Origin: a virus
IMG/VR virus record: IMGVR_UViG_3300030419_000299
Span: 1-22,927 of that record
DNA length: 22,927 bases
Reading direction: 5' to 3' (one strand)
The notes under the pieces are model-generated. The model was not told the DNA's origin. It searched no databases and worked only from the letters and a program-made list of their open reading frames with translations. The translations under genes were made by a program, and so were the position numbers. This document shows positions 22,363 to 22,927 of this stretch, one piece after another. How positions within the stretch are numbered: position 1 is the first letter of the stretch; each line of letters begins with the position of its first letter.

Positions 22363-22927
22363 TATATAACTGTCCTAGACGGAAGAAAATGAGAACTTAC
22401 AGAATCAATGTCCTCAAAGGCTGCTCTATCAAACTCCTCGTCGTAAATTTGTTTTAACAACTGTACTCTATCTGGCGCTCTTTTTATTGCTATGTAATAC
22501 GCTAAACCAGCGGCCATGCACGGAAGAAAACGAAAAACTGTTTCCATAGTGTTTGTATAGTCCCCTACGTCTTGCATCCTTGTTAGTGCGTAATAATAAA
22601 CTACGTCTGTAGAGTTTTCTGGTGTTGGGTATAAATGTATTCTAGGTGTTATGTGTCTTTCTAAGAAAAACTGAGTTGGTCTAGCTTTATCCGCTTTTTC
22701 TGGTGTGTACAAAAAATCAGATCTGCTTATACGCTCAAGTTGAAAATCTGTGTTGTCTCTTTGAATGACAGCCGATGTTATGTCTATAACATCAGTACCT
22801 AGGTCTACATAGTTTGTGCCTTCAGTAACTGTAAAATTTTTCTGCTCAATTAACCACTGATTAAGGCCTCTGTTTGCCCATTCAGCAATCATAAGATTCA
22901 ACGAACGACGTGCGGTTTCTAAATCGT
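22362..22927 (-). CDS. Head-tail connector/adaptor-like protein, 5' end cut by window edge
   Basis: The frame stays open to the right edge, so the true start lies outside the window. The first in-window start-like codon is a TTG at 22901, but the residues before it (DLETARRSLNLMIAEW) continue the protein sense, so TTG is unlikely to be the start. The pattern of a helix ending in L-x-x-M-I-A-E-W-x-x-x-G followed by a short strand resembles P22 gp4-type head-completion/connector proteins and their marine phage relatives, which sit under the portal and start the tail. About 188 residues are visible. The stop overlaps the next gene by one base (TAATG), which suggests coupled translation. The position just ahead of another adaptor gene supports the call, but exact family membership is inferred. 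Confidence 0.7.
   Translation of the reverse strand, partial: DLETARRSLNLMIAEWANRGLNQWLIEQKNFTVTEGTNYVDLGTDVIDITSAVIQRDNTDFQLERISRSDFLYTPEKADKARPTQFFLERHITPRIHLYPTPENSTDVVYYYALTRMQDVGDYTNTMETVFRFLPCMAAGLAYYIAIKRAPDRVQLLKQIYDEEFDRAAFEDIDSVSSHFLPSRTVI

Noticed and set aside
22899-22901. TTG as the real start of the right-edge gene
   Set aside because: The upstream codons to the window edge read as a continuing connector-like helix (DLETARRS), with no Shine-Dalgarno at the TTG.
1-22927. tRNA genes, integrase, att sites, replication genes and rho-independent terminators
   Set aside because: I looked for them but saw no supporting structure or motif; intergenic space is practically absent.

Overview
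The window is a dense, AT-rich piece of a tailed-phage genome, or of a prophage or uncultured viral contig, with 30 genes all on the minus strand. It is therefore read from the right edge to the left edge. No integrase, replication gene, tRNA or host gene is present. The gene families (adaptor-type connector proteins, an S74 chaperone fibre, GTA-type 3TM holin, small lysine-rich proteins, MetGln-rich internal virion proteins) are those I associate with short-tailed phages of marine bacteria, such as pelagiphages and uncultured Mediterranean phage contigs. The exact host (SAR11 or another AT-rich marine bacterium) is inference. TAA, TAG and TGA are all used as stops, so the code looks standard.

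Layout in transcription order. (1) 22927-20942: three head-to-tail connector proteins, the first cut by the window edge. (2) 20941-18663: a Rossmann-like protein of unknown role, two small virion-type proteins and a 22-residue-repeat protein. (3) 18643-14945: a very large tail fibre made of about 48 copies of a 17-residue repeat and ending in an autocleaving S74 chaperone, followed by a small unknown protein. (4) 14942-13604: a 2OG-Fe(II) oxygenase, a small membrane protein and a nuclease of the staphylococcal type. (5) 13607-10193: two overlapping genes for exported proteins, one carrying a long Thr-Asn tract and the other a nidogen-like domain, cysteine repeats and a long acidic tract. This pair is the most unusual part of the window. 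(6) 10193-9184: four consecutive tiny, extremely basic proteins. (7) 9175-7783: membrane and holin-like proteins plus a 59-residue reading frame (8235-8414) that is easily missed. (8) 7781-5403: a large tail hub/nozzle-like protein and two small proteins. (9) 5393 to the left edge: five genes resembling internal virion (ejection) proteins, including a GNAT-like gp13-type protein. The last one is cut by the window edge.

The genes form one late operon. Of 29 gene junctions, 16 overlap (eight TAATG, six ATGA, one 8-base and one 23-base overlap), and the largest gap is 19 bases. No internal promoter or terminator is visible. Several Shine-Dalgarno sequences contain the stop codon of the gene before. 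Together the genes would build the tail and its fibres, export two surface-type proteins, permeabilise the host and load ejection proteins. No endolysin is recognisable, so lysis is only half represented here.
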